Origin: JAZDFC01 sp043808235
Lineage (GTDB): Bacteria > Bacteroidota > Ignavibacteria > Ignavibacteriales > Melioribacteraceae
Length of the DNA: 64,000 nt
Assembly (NCBI GenBank): GCA_043808235.1
Contig: JAZDFC010000004.1
Coordinates: 1-64,000, forward strand
Reading direction: 5' to 3'
In this document: one piece after another, positions 19,466 through 29,360 of the stretch
Position numbering within the stretch: position 1 is the first letter of the stretch
Layout of the letters: the number at the start of each line of letters is the position of its first letter
Made by a program: the position numbers and the translations under genes
Notes under the pieces: generated by a model
Told to the model about the DNA's origin: nothing
Seen by the model: only the letters and a program-made list of their open reading frames with translations
Database searches by the model: none

Positions 19466-21874
19466 ATGAATTTAACTTTTGGAATGAATAAACTTTTAAA
19501 AAATACAAGCATGATTAGATTGTTGTTTTGTATTACTCTTTCTGCTTATTTAATCAACTTAAATAATCAAGCATTGGCGCAAGTGCAAGTAGAAAAAAAG
19601 GTACTTGAGGCAGAAAAGGTCGAATTGATTGGCGGAGCTTCAAAAGAGGAAGATAATAAGGCTTCCGGAGGGTACATGGTTTGCCTGGCTAAACCAGGCG
19701 AGGGATTGAAATTTGCAAACATACAACAAGCTGGTAAATTAGCAATTCGTTATTCATCGATGGGTGCGGGCGTGATCGGTGTTGATGTTAACAATAAATA
19801 TTTAAAAGTAATTAATATTCATTCGTCCGGAGATCTGCAAAATTCATTCTTGTATTCTATAATTGATATTGAAATTCCTTCCGATGCTATAATAACCTTA
19901 AGTCTCGTTACCGATGACATAGCTGTGAATATTGATCATGTAATAGTTGGAGATGGCGATCTGGGATTACCGCCTGATATCTGGAATCTACCTGCTTTAC
20001 CGGTAGCCGCGGGTCCATATCCGGCAGATTGGAAAGGATTAAGCCGGCTTTACACTGCGCCTGAATGGTGGCGAGATGCAAAGTTTGGCGCTTGGTCACA
20101 TTGGGATCCGCAATCCATGCCAGAGCAGGGCGATTGGTATGCACGCGGGATGTATATGCAGGACAACCCGCAATATGAATATCACGTTAAACACTTCGGA
20201 CATCCATCAGTATATGGTTACAAGGACATTTGCCACGACTGGGTAATTGACCGGTGGAATCCTGATGAGTTAATGGAGCTTTATGTCGAAATGGGCGTGC
20301 GTTATTTTATGGCGATGGGATGTCATCACGATAATTTTGATTGCTACGATTCAAAATATCAGCCATGGAATTCCGTGAATGTCGGACCTAAAGTTGATAT
20401 TGTAGGGACTTGGGAAAAAGCTGCTCGAAATCATGGGATGCATTTTGGAATAGGTTTTCACAGTTCGCCGCCAAGAACCTGGGGACAGTTCATGCCTGTG
20501 CGTTATACAAGTGACAAAACGGGACCAATGAAAAACGTACCTTATGATGCACTCCAAACGGCGCCGGATGGAAAAGGGAAATGGTGGGAAGGCATGGACC
20601 CGGTCGACTTATATGGACCGGTTCACACTATAGAAGATCCTCTGCATTCGCCATTTGCTAACCAGTTCATGTGGCGGGTGGATGATGCTCTCGGCAAGTA
20701 TCATCCGGATGTTATTTATTTTTATGAGCACGCGGGTAATTCCCAAATTGATCTTGGAGTACACATGGGACTTGGATTTCTTGCACCGCAGTTAATAGCA
20801 AACTATTACAACAAATCTTTGCAGTGGAACAATGGACAAATGAACGTAGTGATAAATCTCAAAGGGGTTGGCGGGCGTTACAATAGTTTTCAAAATAATC
20901 CCGAACTGCTCTCTTATGTTGACCATTCATTAGTAAAGAGTAACGAATTTTTCATTGAACCTGAAATCATGGCTTATCCATTTCAAACCGAAACCAGTAT
21001 CGGCGCATGGCACTACCAAACAGGACAAAAGTACATGGATGCCAAAACCGTAATATATTTTTTAATGCAAAGTGTTTGTCGTAATGGTTCGATGTTGCTC
21101 AATCTTACCCAGCATGGTAGAGGCGATATTGATCCCGAAGTGATTCGCATTTGCAAAGACGTTGGCACATGGCTTAAAATTAATGGCGAAGCTGTTTACA
21201 GTTCAAGACCATTTGAAGTTTCCGGTGAGGATTCGGTTTGTTATACTCGCAATGAAGGAAATGTTTATGCCGCAATAATGAATTGGAAAGATGGCTCAAT
21301 AACTTTTAAAGCGCTGCATACCGGTGGTGCAACATTAGGCAATGTATCTAAAGTCGAAATGCTCGGTTCCGATGTTAATCTGATGTTTGTTCAAGACGAA
21401 AATGGATTGACAGTGACTCCCGTTGGTAAAATTGAACCATTGTTAGAAATTTCTGATGAGCAGTTAGCATCCGGCTGCCGAGTTCTACGCATCACACAAG
21501 ATAGGGACTTGATAAATGATGATGACCCTGGTACAATTACACAAGGCTGGTTTCGCCGGTGTAATCTTGGGACAGGTGATTTCAATAACGACCTGACCAT
21601 CAGTGATACTCCGGGTGATACATGGAGTTGTTTGTTTACGGGTACCGGCGTATCGGTCATAGCTCCGAAAGAACCTGAAGCCGGAAAGATTGAAGTACAG
21701 ATTGATGACGAAGTTCACGCAATTGTGGACCTTTCCATCACAACAGCACGCCAGGCTCAGCAGGTTGTATATAAAATATCCGACCTGATTCCGGGTGAAC
21801 ATAAAATTAATATCGTCAATCAAGGTTTCGGACAAGTAGCTATCGATGCTATAATTGTAGAAGGTAGGAATTAA
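19466..21874 (+). CDS. GH29-like (alpha-L-fucosidase family) protein with flanking CBM-like domains
   Basis: The order is a signal peptide (best from the Met at residue 16, IRLLFCITLSAYLINLNNQ), an N-terminal beta-sandwich to about residue 165, a GH29-type TIM barrel (WWRDAKFGAWSHWDPQSMPE, ARNHGMHFGIGFHSSPP) and a C-terminal jelly-roll domain (TGVSVIAPKEPEAGKIEVQI, ending AIDAIIVEGRN). In GH29 the nucleophile Asp lies in a (W/Y)(F/Y)DG strand end. Here the equivalent strand reads PDVIYFYEHAG, with Tyr420-Glu421 where Asp is expected. The protein may use another residue, have changed specificity, or be inactive. A second, canonical GH29 is encoded at 27148. Confidence 0.8.
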   Translation: MNLTFGMNKLLKNTSMIRLLFCITLSAYLINLNNQALAQVQVEKKVLEAEKVELIGGASKEEDNKASGGYMVCLAKPGEGLKFANIQQAGKLAIRYSSMGAGVIGVDVNNKYLKVINIHSSGDLQNSFLYSIIDIEIPSDAIITLSLVTDDIAVNIDHVIVGDGDLGLPPDIWNLPALPVAAGPYPADWKGLSRLYTAPEWWRDAKFGAWSHWDPQSMPEQGDWYARGMYMQDNPQYEYHVKHFGHPSVYGYKDICHDWVIDRWNPDELMELYVEMGVRYFMAMGCHHDNFDCYDSKYQPWNSVNVGPKVDIVGTWEKAARNHGMHFGIGFHSSPPRTWGQFMPVRYTSDKTGPMKNVPYDALQTAPDGKGKWWEGMDPVDLYGPVHTIEDPLHSPFANQFMWRVDDALGKYHPDVIYFYEHAGNSQIDLGVHMGLGFLAPQLIANYYNKSLQWNNGQMNVVINLKGVGGRYNSFQNNPELLSYVDHSLVKSNEFFIEPEIMAYPFQTETSIGAWHYQTGQKYMDAKTVIYFLMQSVCRNGSMLLNLTQHGRGDIDPEVIRICKDVGTWLKINGEAVYSSRPFEVSGEDSVCYTRNEGNVYAAIMNWKDGSITFKALHTGGATLGNVSKVEMLGSDVNLMFVQDENGLTVTPVGKIEPLLEISDEQLASGCRVLRITQDRDLINDDDPGTITQGWFRRCNLGTGDFNNDLTISDTPGDTWSCLFTGTGVSVIAPKEPEAGKIEVQIDDEVHAIVDLSITTARQAQQVVYKISDLIPGEHKINIVNQGFGQVAIDAIIVEGRN

Positions 21875-22000
21875 GAAATTGATTATTCCGCTTAGTAGAT
21901 TACGTGTACAAATAAGTTAGGGAGAAAACAACAAATTGATTTTTCCGGGAGTTATGATATTGTTGGTTTTTAATAAATAGATTATTAATAGAGGCTCAAA

Positions 22001-24877
22001 ATGAAAATTTCGTTTCGAAAATTATTTTCCGTTTGTTTTATCACAATTGGGAGTTTACTTACTTTCTCTGTTGTCGTTTATCCTCAGCCAAGAACAACAG
22101 AGCTTTTCACAAAAGGTTGGCATTTTAAAATAGGTGATATAAAAGATGGTCAAAATCCTTCGCTTGATTATGCAGATTGGACATTAATCGATTTGCCTCA
22201 CGATTGGAGTATTGAAGGACTTGCCCAATACGAAACAAAGATAGATGATGAGCTTAATTTCAGTCTTGTAAATGGAGAATGGAAATTTATGCAAGGCGAC
22301 AACCTTCTCTGGAAAAATTCCGAACTTAACGATGAATCATGGCAGACGGTCAAGCTTCCTTCCAATTGGGAAGCACATTCCGATTATACACCGGACAGTG
22401 TGTTTGGCTGGTATCGCCGGGATTTAACTGTGCCGGCAAATTTAAAGGGTAAGGATATTTATATAAACCTCGGAAAAATTGACGACGTCGACGAGACTTA
22501 TTTTAACGGAGTTAAAGTTGGCAATATGGGTTCCTATCTTCCAAACTATACAACTGCCTGGGATATTTTCCGGTATTATAAAGTACCGCATGAATTAATT
22601 AATTACGGAGGTAAAAATATAATTGCAGTTAGAGTATTCGATGGTGTTGGTGGAGGAGGTATTTATAATGACGGAGTAACAATAAAAGAAGGTCCTTTTG
22701 AATCAACATCTCAGGGCGGAAGCGGCGCCGGTTATATAAACGCAGGTACCGGCTGGTATAGAAAAGAATTTACATTGCCTTCGAATAATAAAGATAAACA
22801 TATATTCGTCGAGTTCGACGGCGTGTATATGAACAGCGATGTTTGGATTAATGGTGTCCATCTCGGCAACCGCCCTTACGGCTATTCAAGTTTTCAATAT
22901 GAATTGACAAAACACCTAAAATTCAGCGGAGAGAAAAATATTTTAGCGGTAAGGGTAAACGTTCAGCAGCCGTGTTCGCGCTGGTATTCCGGCGCGGGTA
23001 TTTATCGCAATGTAAGATTAATAGTAACAGACCCGGTGCACATCGCTCATTGGGGAACCTACATTACCACTCCTGAAATTTCCGTGAATGATGCTGCTGT
23101 TCAAATTGAAACAAAGATTCGTAATCAATCTTCTTTAATTCAACAAGTCACTCTTGAAACAACTGTTATCGATGAATCCGGGAATAAAATTGCGAGCAAT
23201 AATTCAATTCAAAAAGTTGATGCAGACAGTATCTATATTTTTGAACAGACCGTAAAAATTCCGCAGCCAAAATTATGGTCGCTTGAAAATCCGGTTCTTT
23301 ATCATGTTGAATCTAAAGTTTTTGTAAACGGCAGTATTGTTGATACTTATGATACTCCTTTTGGAATCCGTTCTTTTGAATTTACTGTCGATAAAGGATT
23401 CTTCTTGAACAGCAAACATGTTGCTATTAAAGGCGTATGCCTTCATCATGACTTAGGAAGTCTCGGCGCCGCAGTGAATAGAAGAGCAATCGAACGGCAG
23501 CTGGAGATTATGAAAGAAATGGGATGCAATGCGATTCGCACAAGTCACAATCCGCCCGCGCCGGAGCTATTGGATTTATGCGACAGTATGGGTTTCCTGG
23601 TTATGGACGAAGCATTTGATGAATGGATAAGAAATAAAACTCTGTATGGTTACGGCAGGTTTTTCAACGAGTGGAGTGAGAGAGATTTAACCGATATGAT
23701 TCACCGGGATAGAAACCACCCAAGCATAATCCTTTGGAGTATCGGTAACGAAATCCCGGAGCAGGACAACGAGAACGCTTACGAAATGTCGAAACGGTTT
23801 GTTGATATTTGTCATCGGGAAGATCCAACCCGACCGGTTACTTCGGGATGCAATTCTCCTGAAGCTTCGATTAAAAACGGATTTTCAAAACCGCTTGACG
23901 TATTAGGCATAAATTATAATATGCCGTCTTACCAAACATATAAGGGAAAAGCAAAACTTATCGCTTCGGAAACTGCATCGGCTGTAAGTACACGTGGAGT
24001 TTACAATCTTGTTCAAGATGGTGATTCACTAAAAATAATAAGGGACTTTAATAATCAATGTTCATCCTACGACGTAGGTGTGCCGGGGTGGCTCAATACA
24101 GGGGAATCAACTCTCAAAGCGGTAAAAGAAGCGCCCTGGGTTGCAGGTGAATTTGTCTGGACGGGTTTCGATTACATAGGTGAACCATCACCATTCAGCT
24201 GGCCTTCAGCTAGTTCTTATTTTGGAATTGTTGATTTGTGTGGTTTTCCGAAAAACCGCTATTATCTTTATCAAAGTCAGTGGAGCGACAAACCTATGGT
24301 TCATGTTCTTCCTCATTGGAACTGGAAAGGTTTTGAAGGTAAAGAAATTCCGGTATGGTGTTACAGCAATTGCGAATCTGTTGAATTGTTCTTAAATGGA
24401 AAATCTCTGGGCGAAAAGAATTTCAGCGATACAAAAGATTTGCATTTGGTTTGGAGTGTCCCTTATACTCCCGGTACACTAAAAGCAGTTGCAAAAAACA
24501 ATGGTAAGATAATTTGCACGGATGAAATTCAAACTTCAGGCGAACCCGCTAAAATAATTCTAACACCGGATCGAACTGAAATTACTGCCGATGGAAGCGA
24601 CCTTTCATTTGTTAAAGTTGAGATAGTTGATAAAGAAGGTTGTATCTGTCCCGATGCCGATAACCTTGTGAAATTTAATATTTCCGGTGAAGGAGTTATT
24701 GAAGCAGTCGGCAATGGCAATCCGATCAGCCACGAAAATTTTAAAGCCAGTGAGAGAAAAGCATTTAACGGATTGGTTCAGATAATCATTCAATCTAAAA
24801 ATGAAGCCGGACAAATCAAACTCTCCGCAATTTCGGAAGGCTTGACTGAATCGGAAGTAATCATTAAAACAAAATAA
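22001..24877 (+). CDS. GH2 beta-galactosidase-like enzyme with a domain inserted in the N-terminal sandwich
   Basis: This secreted 958-residue GH2 has the usual start (GWHFKIGDIKDGQ, LIDLPHDWSIEG) and the usual continuation (GYINAGTGWYRKEFTLPSNN), but about 165 residues separate them. The insert (about 80-245) is itself a jelly roll of the GH2-N/esterase-associated type (NGEWKFMQGDNLLWKNSEL, VFGWYRRDLTVPANLKGKDI). The TIM barrel has acid Glu in LWSIGNEIPEQ and a candidate nucleophile in LIASETASAVSTRG. A DUF4982-like domain (YSNCESVELFLNGKSLGEKN) and an Ig-like domain (ILTPDRTEITADGSDLSFVK) end the protein. GAGG stands about ten bases before the ATG. It probably removes beta-galactose from side chains. 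Confidence 0.88.
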   Translation: MKISFRKLFSVCFITIGSLLTFSVVVYPQPRTTELFTKGWHFKIGDIKDGQNPSLDYADWTLIDLPHDWSIEGLAQYETKIDDELNFSLVNGEWKFMQGDNLLWKNSELNDESWQTVKLPSNWEAHSDYTPDSVFGWYRRDLTVPANLKGKDIYINLGKIDDVDETYFNGVKVGNMGSYLPNYTTAWDIFRYYKVPHELINYGGKNIIAVRVFDGVGGGGIYNDGVTIKEGPFESTSQGGSGAGYINAGTGWYRKEFTLPSNNKDKHIFVEFDGVYMNSDVWINGVHLGNRPYGYSSFQYELTKHLKFSGEKNILAVRVNVQQPCSRWYSGAGIYRNVRLIVTDPVHIAHWGTYITTPEISVNDAAVQIETKIRNQSSLIQQVTLETTVIDESGNKIASNNSIQKVDADSIYIFEQTVKIPQPKLWSLENPVLYHVESKVFVNGSIVDTYDTPFGIRSFEFTVDKGFFLNSKHVAIKGVCLHHDLGSLGAAVNRRAIERQLEIMKEMGCNAIRTSHNPPAPELLDLCDSMGFLVMDEAFDEWIRNKTLYGYGRFFNEWSERDLTDMIHRDRNHPSIILWSIGNEIPEQDNENAYEMSKRFVDICHREDPTRPVTSGCNSPEASIKNGFSKPLDVLGINYNMPSYQTYKGKAKLIASETASAVSTRGVYNLVQDGDSLKIIRDFNNQCSSYDVGVPGWLNTGESTLKAVKEAPWVAGEFVWTGFDYIGEPSPFSWPSASSYFGIVDLCGFPKNRYYLYQSQWSDKPMVHVLPHWNWKGFEGKEIPVWCYSNCESVELFLNGKSLGEKNFSDTKDLHLVWSVPYTPGTLKAVAKNNGKIICTDEIQTSGEPAKIILTPDRTEITADGSDLSFVKVEIVDKEGCICPDADNLVKFNISGEGVIEAVGNGNPISHENFKASERKAFNGLVQIIIQSKNEAGQIKLSAISEGLTESEVIIKTK

Positions 24878-25004
24878 TTCTTGATACCATGAATAAAAGA
24901 AGGAAAAATTCAGCGAGATATTTAATGAGTAGTAAAATTGAATTAAAAATTTGTATAAATTTCTTCACCTATCATTCATCAAAAACATGAATCGGATTTA
25001 AGTT

Positions 25005-27044
25005 ATGAGAATAAATAAGATTGTTTTATCATTTTCTTTTGTAATTGTCTTCAGTTTTTATTTGCATGCGCAAGAATTATATGTCGGCGCTAATTATCAT
25101 CCTCACGATGATAAAAATCCCGAGAAGATTGAACATGACATTCAGTTGATGAAAGATGCTGGATTTAAAGTTGTACGCATGGGTCATTTAGCATGGGACA
25201 GTTACGAACCGTCCGAAGGAAAATTCGACTTTGAATGGTTTGATAAAGTAATGAATATGATGAACGATGCCGGAATAAAAGTAATTTTGGATATTGCAAT
25301 TCGACCAGCGCCAATCTGGCTCCATCACAAATTCCCTTCAATTGATATTATTGATAAAAATGGAAACAGATTATACCCGAACCATCGTTACATGGATGAT
25401 GTCGGAGATCCTAATTATCAGAAATATGCTTTGAGGTTTACAGATGCGATAAGTAAACAATATGGAAATCATCCGGCGTTGATTGCATTCGGTATAGATA
25501 ATGAATCCGGCGATGGTCAAATTTCCTATTCGGAAACAGCACGACAAAGATTTATTAACTGGCTAAAGAAAAAATATTCAACAGTAGAAAAATTAAATAT
25601 TGCTTGGGCTGCCCAACGCTGGTCGAGAAAGATTAATCAATTTGACGAAGTAGGTTTTCCCGTATCCGGTTCAATTAATGGCGCGCCGGAAAGGATGCTT
25701 GACTTCAGGCGTTTTATTTCAGATGAAATTAATGAATTCCTTTTTAAGATGATTGATGTGGTAAACACTAATGCGCCAAACGCCTTATTAAATACTAATG
25801 CATGGTATTTCAGCTATTTGAAATATTTTGATTATGCACCTATTGCCTATTCCGGTAAAATGACGCGCGAAGGTGAAGGATTTTATGCAGGCAATTCCTT
25901 AGTTAATAATGATGGAATACTTTGGGCTTCATTCGGCATTGTGCGTATTCAATATGAAAGCACAAATCCTTTCTGGTGCAGCGAATTTACTACACATAAT
26001 GCTGCACCGAATTCCATTCGTAAATCAGCTTATGCCTCACTTATGTTTGGGAATCAAATGGTCTGTGGATGGACATGGCAAAGTATGTGGGGCGGTGAAG
26101 AACAATATCTGGAAGGTATGCTCGATTGGGATGGCGCTCCAAACCGCAAATACGATGAGTACAAAAAAATTGCTGCTGAATTTAAAAAGATTGAAAAATA
26201 TTTCCCTTATAAACCAAAGGCTGAAGTTGGATTAGCTTTTTCATTTCCAAGCCAGATAGCAAGTTATTCTTTCCCGGAACAACACGAAGGACAGGTTGGA
26301 ACCTCATTCAAGCAGTTTTTTAACCGCAATATAGATGTACGAATGCTTGACATTACCCGTAGTGATTTGAAATATAAATTGTTGATTATACCTGGTGTTA
26401 CAGTTATGGATCCGTTAACAGCCAAGAAAATTCGTGATTACATTTACAACGGCGGCACTGCTATAATGACAAGTTATTCGGCGGTAGTGGATTCTACCAA
26501 CCAGGTATTTGCAAGCGCTCGTCCCGGTTTGTTAAGCGATGTTTTTGGAATCCGGATAGGAAGTTATGAAGAAACTGAAATCATGAATGAAATATCAAAA
26601 ATTTCTTATAAAGGAAAACAACTTCGTGTAAATTATAATGGAAAAAGCATTGAAACAGATTCTCCCCGCTATGATATAATTGAAGCTAAAGGTGCTGAAG
26701 TACTTGGGAAAATAACCAGTATTGATAAAAGTTACCCGGTTATCACTTCCAACAAATACGGTAAAGGAAAAGCAATTTATATTGGTTTGCCTGCAAGGGA
26801 TGAAGTGCTAAGCCCATTGTTAGATGTTCTAATCAATGAGCTTCAAATTAAAAAGGGACCGGATGTTCCTGCCGGAGTGATGGCAAGACAGATAGATGAA
26901 AATCATTTTCTTTATCTGAATGTAAGCGGCGAGCCAAAAGAAATTAAAATGAACGGAAACTCAAGGAGTATCTTTTTTGATAAAGATTATAGCGGTAACT
27001 TCACCATACAGCCTTATGAGCCGGAGTTTATTGAAGTAAAATAA
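25005..27044 (+). CDS. GH42 beta-galactosidase
   Basis: A secreted 679-residue enzyme. A signal peptide ends near YLHAQ, followed by a GH42 TIM barrel (LYVGANYHPHDDKNPEKIEH, AGFKVVRMGHLAWDSYEPSE). The acid/base Glu is in AFGIDNESGDG and the nucleophile Glu in PFWCSEFTTHNAAPNS. A class-I glutamine amidotransferase-like trimerisation domain follows (KYKLLIIPGVTVMDPLTAKK), then a short beta domain. GH42 enzymes hydrolyse terminal beta-D-galactosides or, in some members, alpha-L-arabinopyranosides. Most GH42 proteins are cytoplasmic, so the signal peptide fits a periplasmic role next to the GH2 enzymes. No T9SS domain is present. Confidence 0.9.
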   Translation: MRINKIVLSFSFVIVFSFYLHAQELYVGANYHPHDDKNPEKIEHDIQLMKDAGFKVVRMGHLAWDSYEPSEGKFDFEWFDKVMNMMNDAGIKVILDIAIRPAPIWLHHKFPSIDIIDKNGNRLYPNHRYMDDVGDPNYQKYALRFTDAISKQYGNHPALIAFGIDNESGDGQISYSETARQRFINWLKKKYSTVEKLNIAWAAQRWSRKINQFDEVGFPVSGSINGAPERMLDFRRFISDEINEFLFKMIDVVNTNAPNALLNTNAWYFSYLKYFDYAPIAYSGKMTREGEGFYAGNSLVNNDGILWASFGIVRIQYESTNPFWCSEFTTHNAAPNSIRKSAYASLMFGNQMVCGWTWQSMWGGEEQYLEGMLDWDGAPNRKYDEYKKIAAEFKKIEKYFPYKPKAEVGLAFSFPSQIASYSFPEQHEGQVGTSFKQFFNRNIDVRMLDITRSDLKYKLLIIPGVTVMDPLTAKKIRDYIYNGGTAIMTSYSAVVDSTNQVFASARPGLLSDVFGIRIGSYEETEIMNEISKISYKGKQLRVNYNGKSIETDSPRYDIIEAKGAEVLGKITSIDKSYPVITSNKYGKGKAIYIGLPARDEVLSPLLDVLINELQIKKGPDVPAGVMARQIDENHFLYLNVSGEPKEIKMNGNSRSIFFDKDYSGNFTIQPYEPEFIEVK

Positions 27045-27147
27045 TTTTATGAAATTACACACAATGAATAACATATTTGAGTTGGCTGTTAAATATAAAT
27101 AAGAATTTTCATTTTAAAATTAGTAAATCTAAAAAGAGTGAGATAAT

Positions 27148-29229
27148 ATGATGAAGAAATTTTATGCTGTAATAATTATATCGTTATTTTTAATCGATGT
27201 TAACAACGCACAAACAAAGGTTCCAGAACCAGTTGGACCTATCCCGTCGGAAAATCAAATGAATTGGCAGGAAATGGAATATTATGCTTTTATTCACTTC
27301 TCATTAAATACATATACGAACCAACCGTGGGGATACGGGAATGAAGACATCAACTTATTTAATCCGACAGAATTAGACTGCCGGCAGTGGGCTCGTATCT
27401 GCAAAGAAGCCGGTATGAAAGGAATTATAATTACAGCAAAGCACCATTGCGGCTTTTGCTTATGGCCTTCAAAATATACGGAGTATTCTGTTAAAAATAC
27501 TCCATGGAAAAATGGTAAAGGCGATGTTGTTCGCGAACTTGCCGATGCTTGCAAAGAATACAGTTTGAAATTAGGAATTTATTTATCACCCTGGGATAGG
27601 AATCACCCGGATTATGGAAAACCGGAATACATTACATATTTCAGAAATCAACTTACCGAACTTCTTACCAACTACGGCGATATTTTCGAAGTCTGGTATG
27701 ACGGAGCTAATGGCGGTACCGGATATTACGGCGGCGCGGATGAAAATCGTAAAATTGACCGTACAATATATTACGATTGGAAAAATACTTACAAGCTTGT
27801 CCGGGAACTGCAACCTAATATCGTAATCTGGAACGATGGTGGAGAACGCGCTGATCTTCGCTGGGTTGGAACCGAAGGAGGATCAGTCGGTGAAACAAAT
27901 TGGAGTTTATTGAATGCAACAGGCGATGTACCTTATGATATGCTGCATTATGGAGTGGAGAATGGTGACTCGTGGGTTCCCGCAGAAGTCAACACTTCAA
28001 TTCGTCCGGAATGGTTTTATCACCCTGGTGAAGATGTAAAAGTGAAAACACTACCTCAATTAATGGATACGTACTATAACTCCATTGGACACAACGGCAC
28101 ATTGCTTCTAAACTTTCCGATTATGCCAAATGGATTAATAAATGAAAGAGATGAAAAAGCAGCGCTGGAATTTGCCGCAGCTGTAAAAGAAGCGTTTGCC
28201 GATAATATTGTGCATAAAGCAAAAGTGAACGCTTCCAATGTTCGTGGAAATTGCAAAGACTTTAGCGCAGATAATGCTGTGGATAGTGATAAAAACACAT
28301 ATTGGGCGACTGATGATAATGTGAATAAGGCTTCGCTAACCATCGAGTTTGTAGAACCCACGACATTCAACCGTTTCCTTTTACAGGAAAATATCCGTTT
28401 GGGTCAGCGTGTAAAAGCATTTACAGTCGAAGCTCTTGTTGACGGCAATTGGAGAGAGATTTCGAAAGCAACTACCATCGGTTATAAACGCATCCTCCGT
28501 TTCCCAAGCGTTAATGCGGCGCAGGTTCGTTTCAATATTACCGATTCGAAAAGCTGTCCTGTAATTTCCAACATCGGAATTTTTAATGCGCCTCAAATTT
28601 TAACCTCTCCATCCATAATTAGAAATCAAGTCGGCGAAATTTCCATTATCCCGGCAGATGCGGAATCGGAAATCTATTACACACTTGACGGCAGCATGCC
28701 GACAACAGAATCAATAAAATATTCGGGACCTTTTCAAACGGAAGGAAAGCTAAAAATAAATGCGATTGCTTACGAACCTTCTTCGGAAAAAAGCAGTCCG
28801 GTATGTAATGAACAATTCGACTTGCCGCGAAGGGATTGGAAAATAATTGGAATTGAAGATGAAAAAGCTTATGCAATTCTTGATGGGAATCCGGCTACTG
28901 CTTGGCATCAAAGTGAGGATAAGAAACTGCCGATTGATTTAGTAATCGATTTGGGAAAAGAACAAGACATTTGTGGCTTTAGATATTTTCCGGACCAATC
29001 GTTGTGGGGTCCCGGTATTATTACCAACTACAAATTTTTTGTTTCAAAAGATAATGTGGATTGGAAAATTGCAGATCAGGGTGAATTCTCTAACATCAAA
29101 AACAATCCTTTGTGGCAAATCAAAAAGTTTACGGCTCAAAAAGCCCGCTATATAAAACTGCAAGCTTTGAGAAACGCGGAGGATAACAATAACATCGGAT
29201 ATGCAGAATTGAATGTAATTACAAACTAA
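27148..29229 (+). CDS. GH29 alpha-L-fucosidase with discoidin-type carbohydrate-binding domains
   Basis: After a signal peptide (KKFYAVIIISLFLIDVNNA), the GH29 barrel reads WQEMEYYAFIHFSLNTYTNQ and GIIITAKHHCGFCLWPSKYT. The canonical nucleophile Asp185 lies in EVWYDGANGG. Downstream are an F5/8 type C-like domain (from about 355), a chitobiase/hexosaminidase C-terminal type repeat (IYYTLDGSMPTTESIKYSG) and a second F5/8 type C-like domain (AYAILDGNPATAWHQSEDKK). It cleaves terminal alpha-L-fucose, a decoration of xyloglucan, arabinogalactan and host glycans. It is preceded by a 103-base gap and a GAG-rich ribosome-binding region. An ATG ATG pair leaves the exact start uncertain by one codon. 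Confidence 0.9.
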   Translation: MMKKFYAVIIISLFLIDVNNAQTKVPEPVGPIPSENQMNWQEMEYYAFIHFSLNTYTNQPWGYGNEDINLFNPTELDCRQWARICKEAGMKGIIITAKHHCGFCLWPSKYTEYSVKNTPWKNGKGDVVRELADACKEYSLKLGIYLSPWDRNHPDYGKPEYITYFRNQLTELLTNYGDIFEVWYDGANGGTGYYGGADENRKIDRTIYYDWKNTYKLVRELQPNIVIWNDGGERADLRWVGTEGGSVGETNWSLLNATGDVPYDMLHYGVENGDSWVPAEVNTSIRPEWFYHPGEDVKVKTLPQLMDTYYNSIGHNGTLLLNFPIMPNGLINERDEKAALEFAAAVKEAFADNIVHKAKVNASNVRGNCKDFSADNAVDSDKNTYWATDDNVNKASLTIEFVEPTTFNRFLLQENIRLGQRVKAFTVEALVDGNWREISKATTIGYKRILRFPSVNAAQVRFNITDSKSCPVISNIGIFNAPQILTSPSIIRNQVGEISIIPADAESEIYYTLDGSMPTTESIKYSGPFQTEGKLKINAIAYEPSSEKSSPVCNEQFDLPRRDWKIIGIEDEKAYAILDGNPATAWHQSEDKKLPIDLVIDLGKEQDICGFRYFPDQSLWGPGIITNYKFFVSKDNVDWKIADQGEFSNIKNNPLWQIKKFTAQKARYIKLQALRNAEDNNNIGYAELNVITN

Positions 29230-29360
29230 TTTATAGGTAGGAATTTTGTTTTTGATTACAATACTATATTTTGTACTGTGAGCTAAGCAAAAATCAAATT
29301 CAAGAATTTTATATGAACTTAAAAACAAATTTTGAAAAACCACAAATAAAAATAATATCT

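Noticed and set aside
21485..21835. 116-codon minus-strand frame
   Set aside because: Antisense to the C-terminal jelly roll of the GH29-like gene, with Cys-rich random-looking translation.
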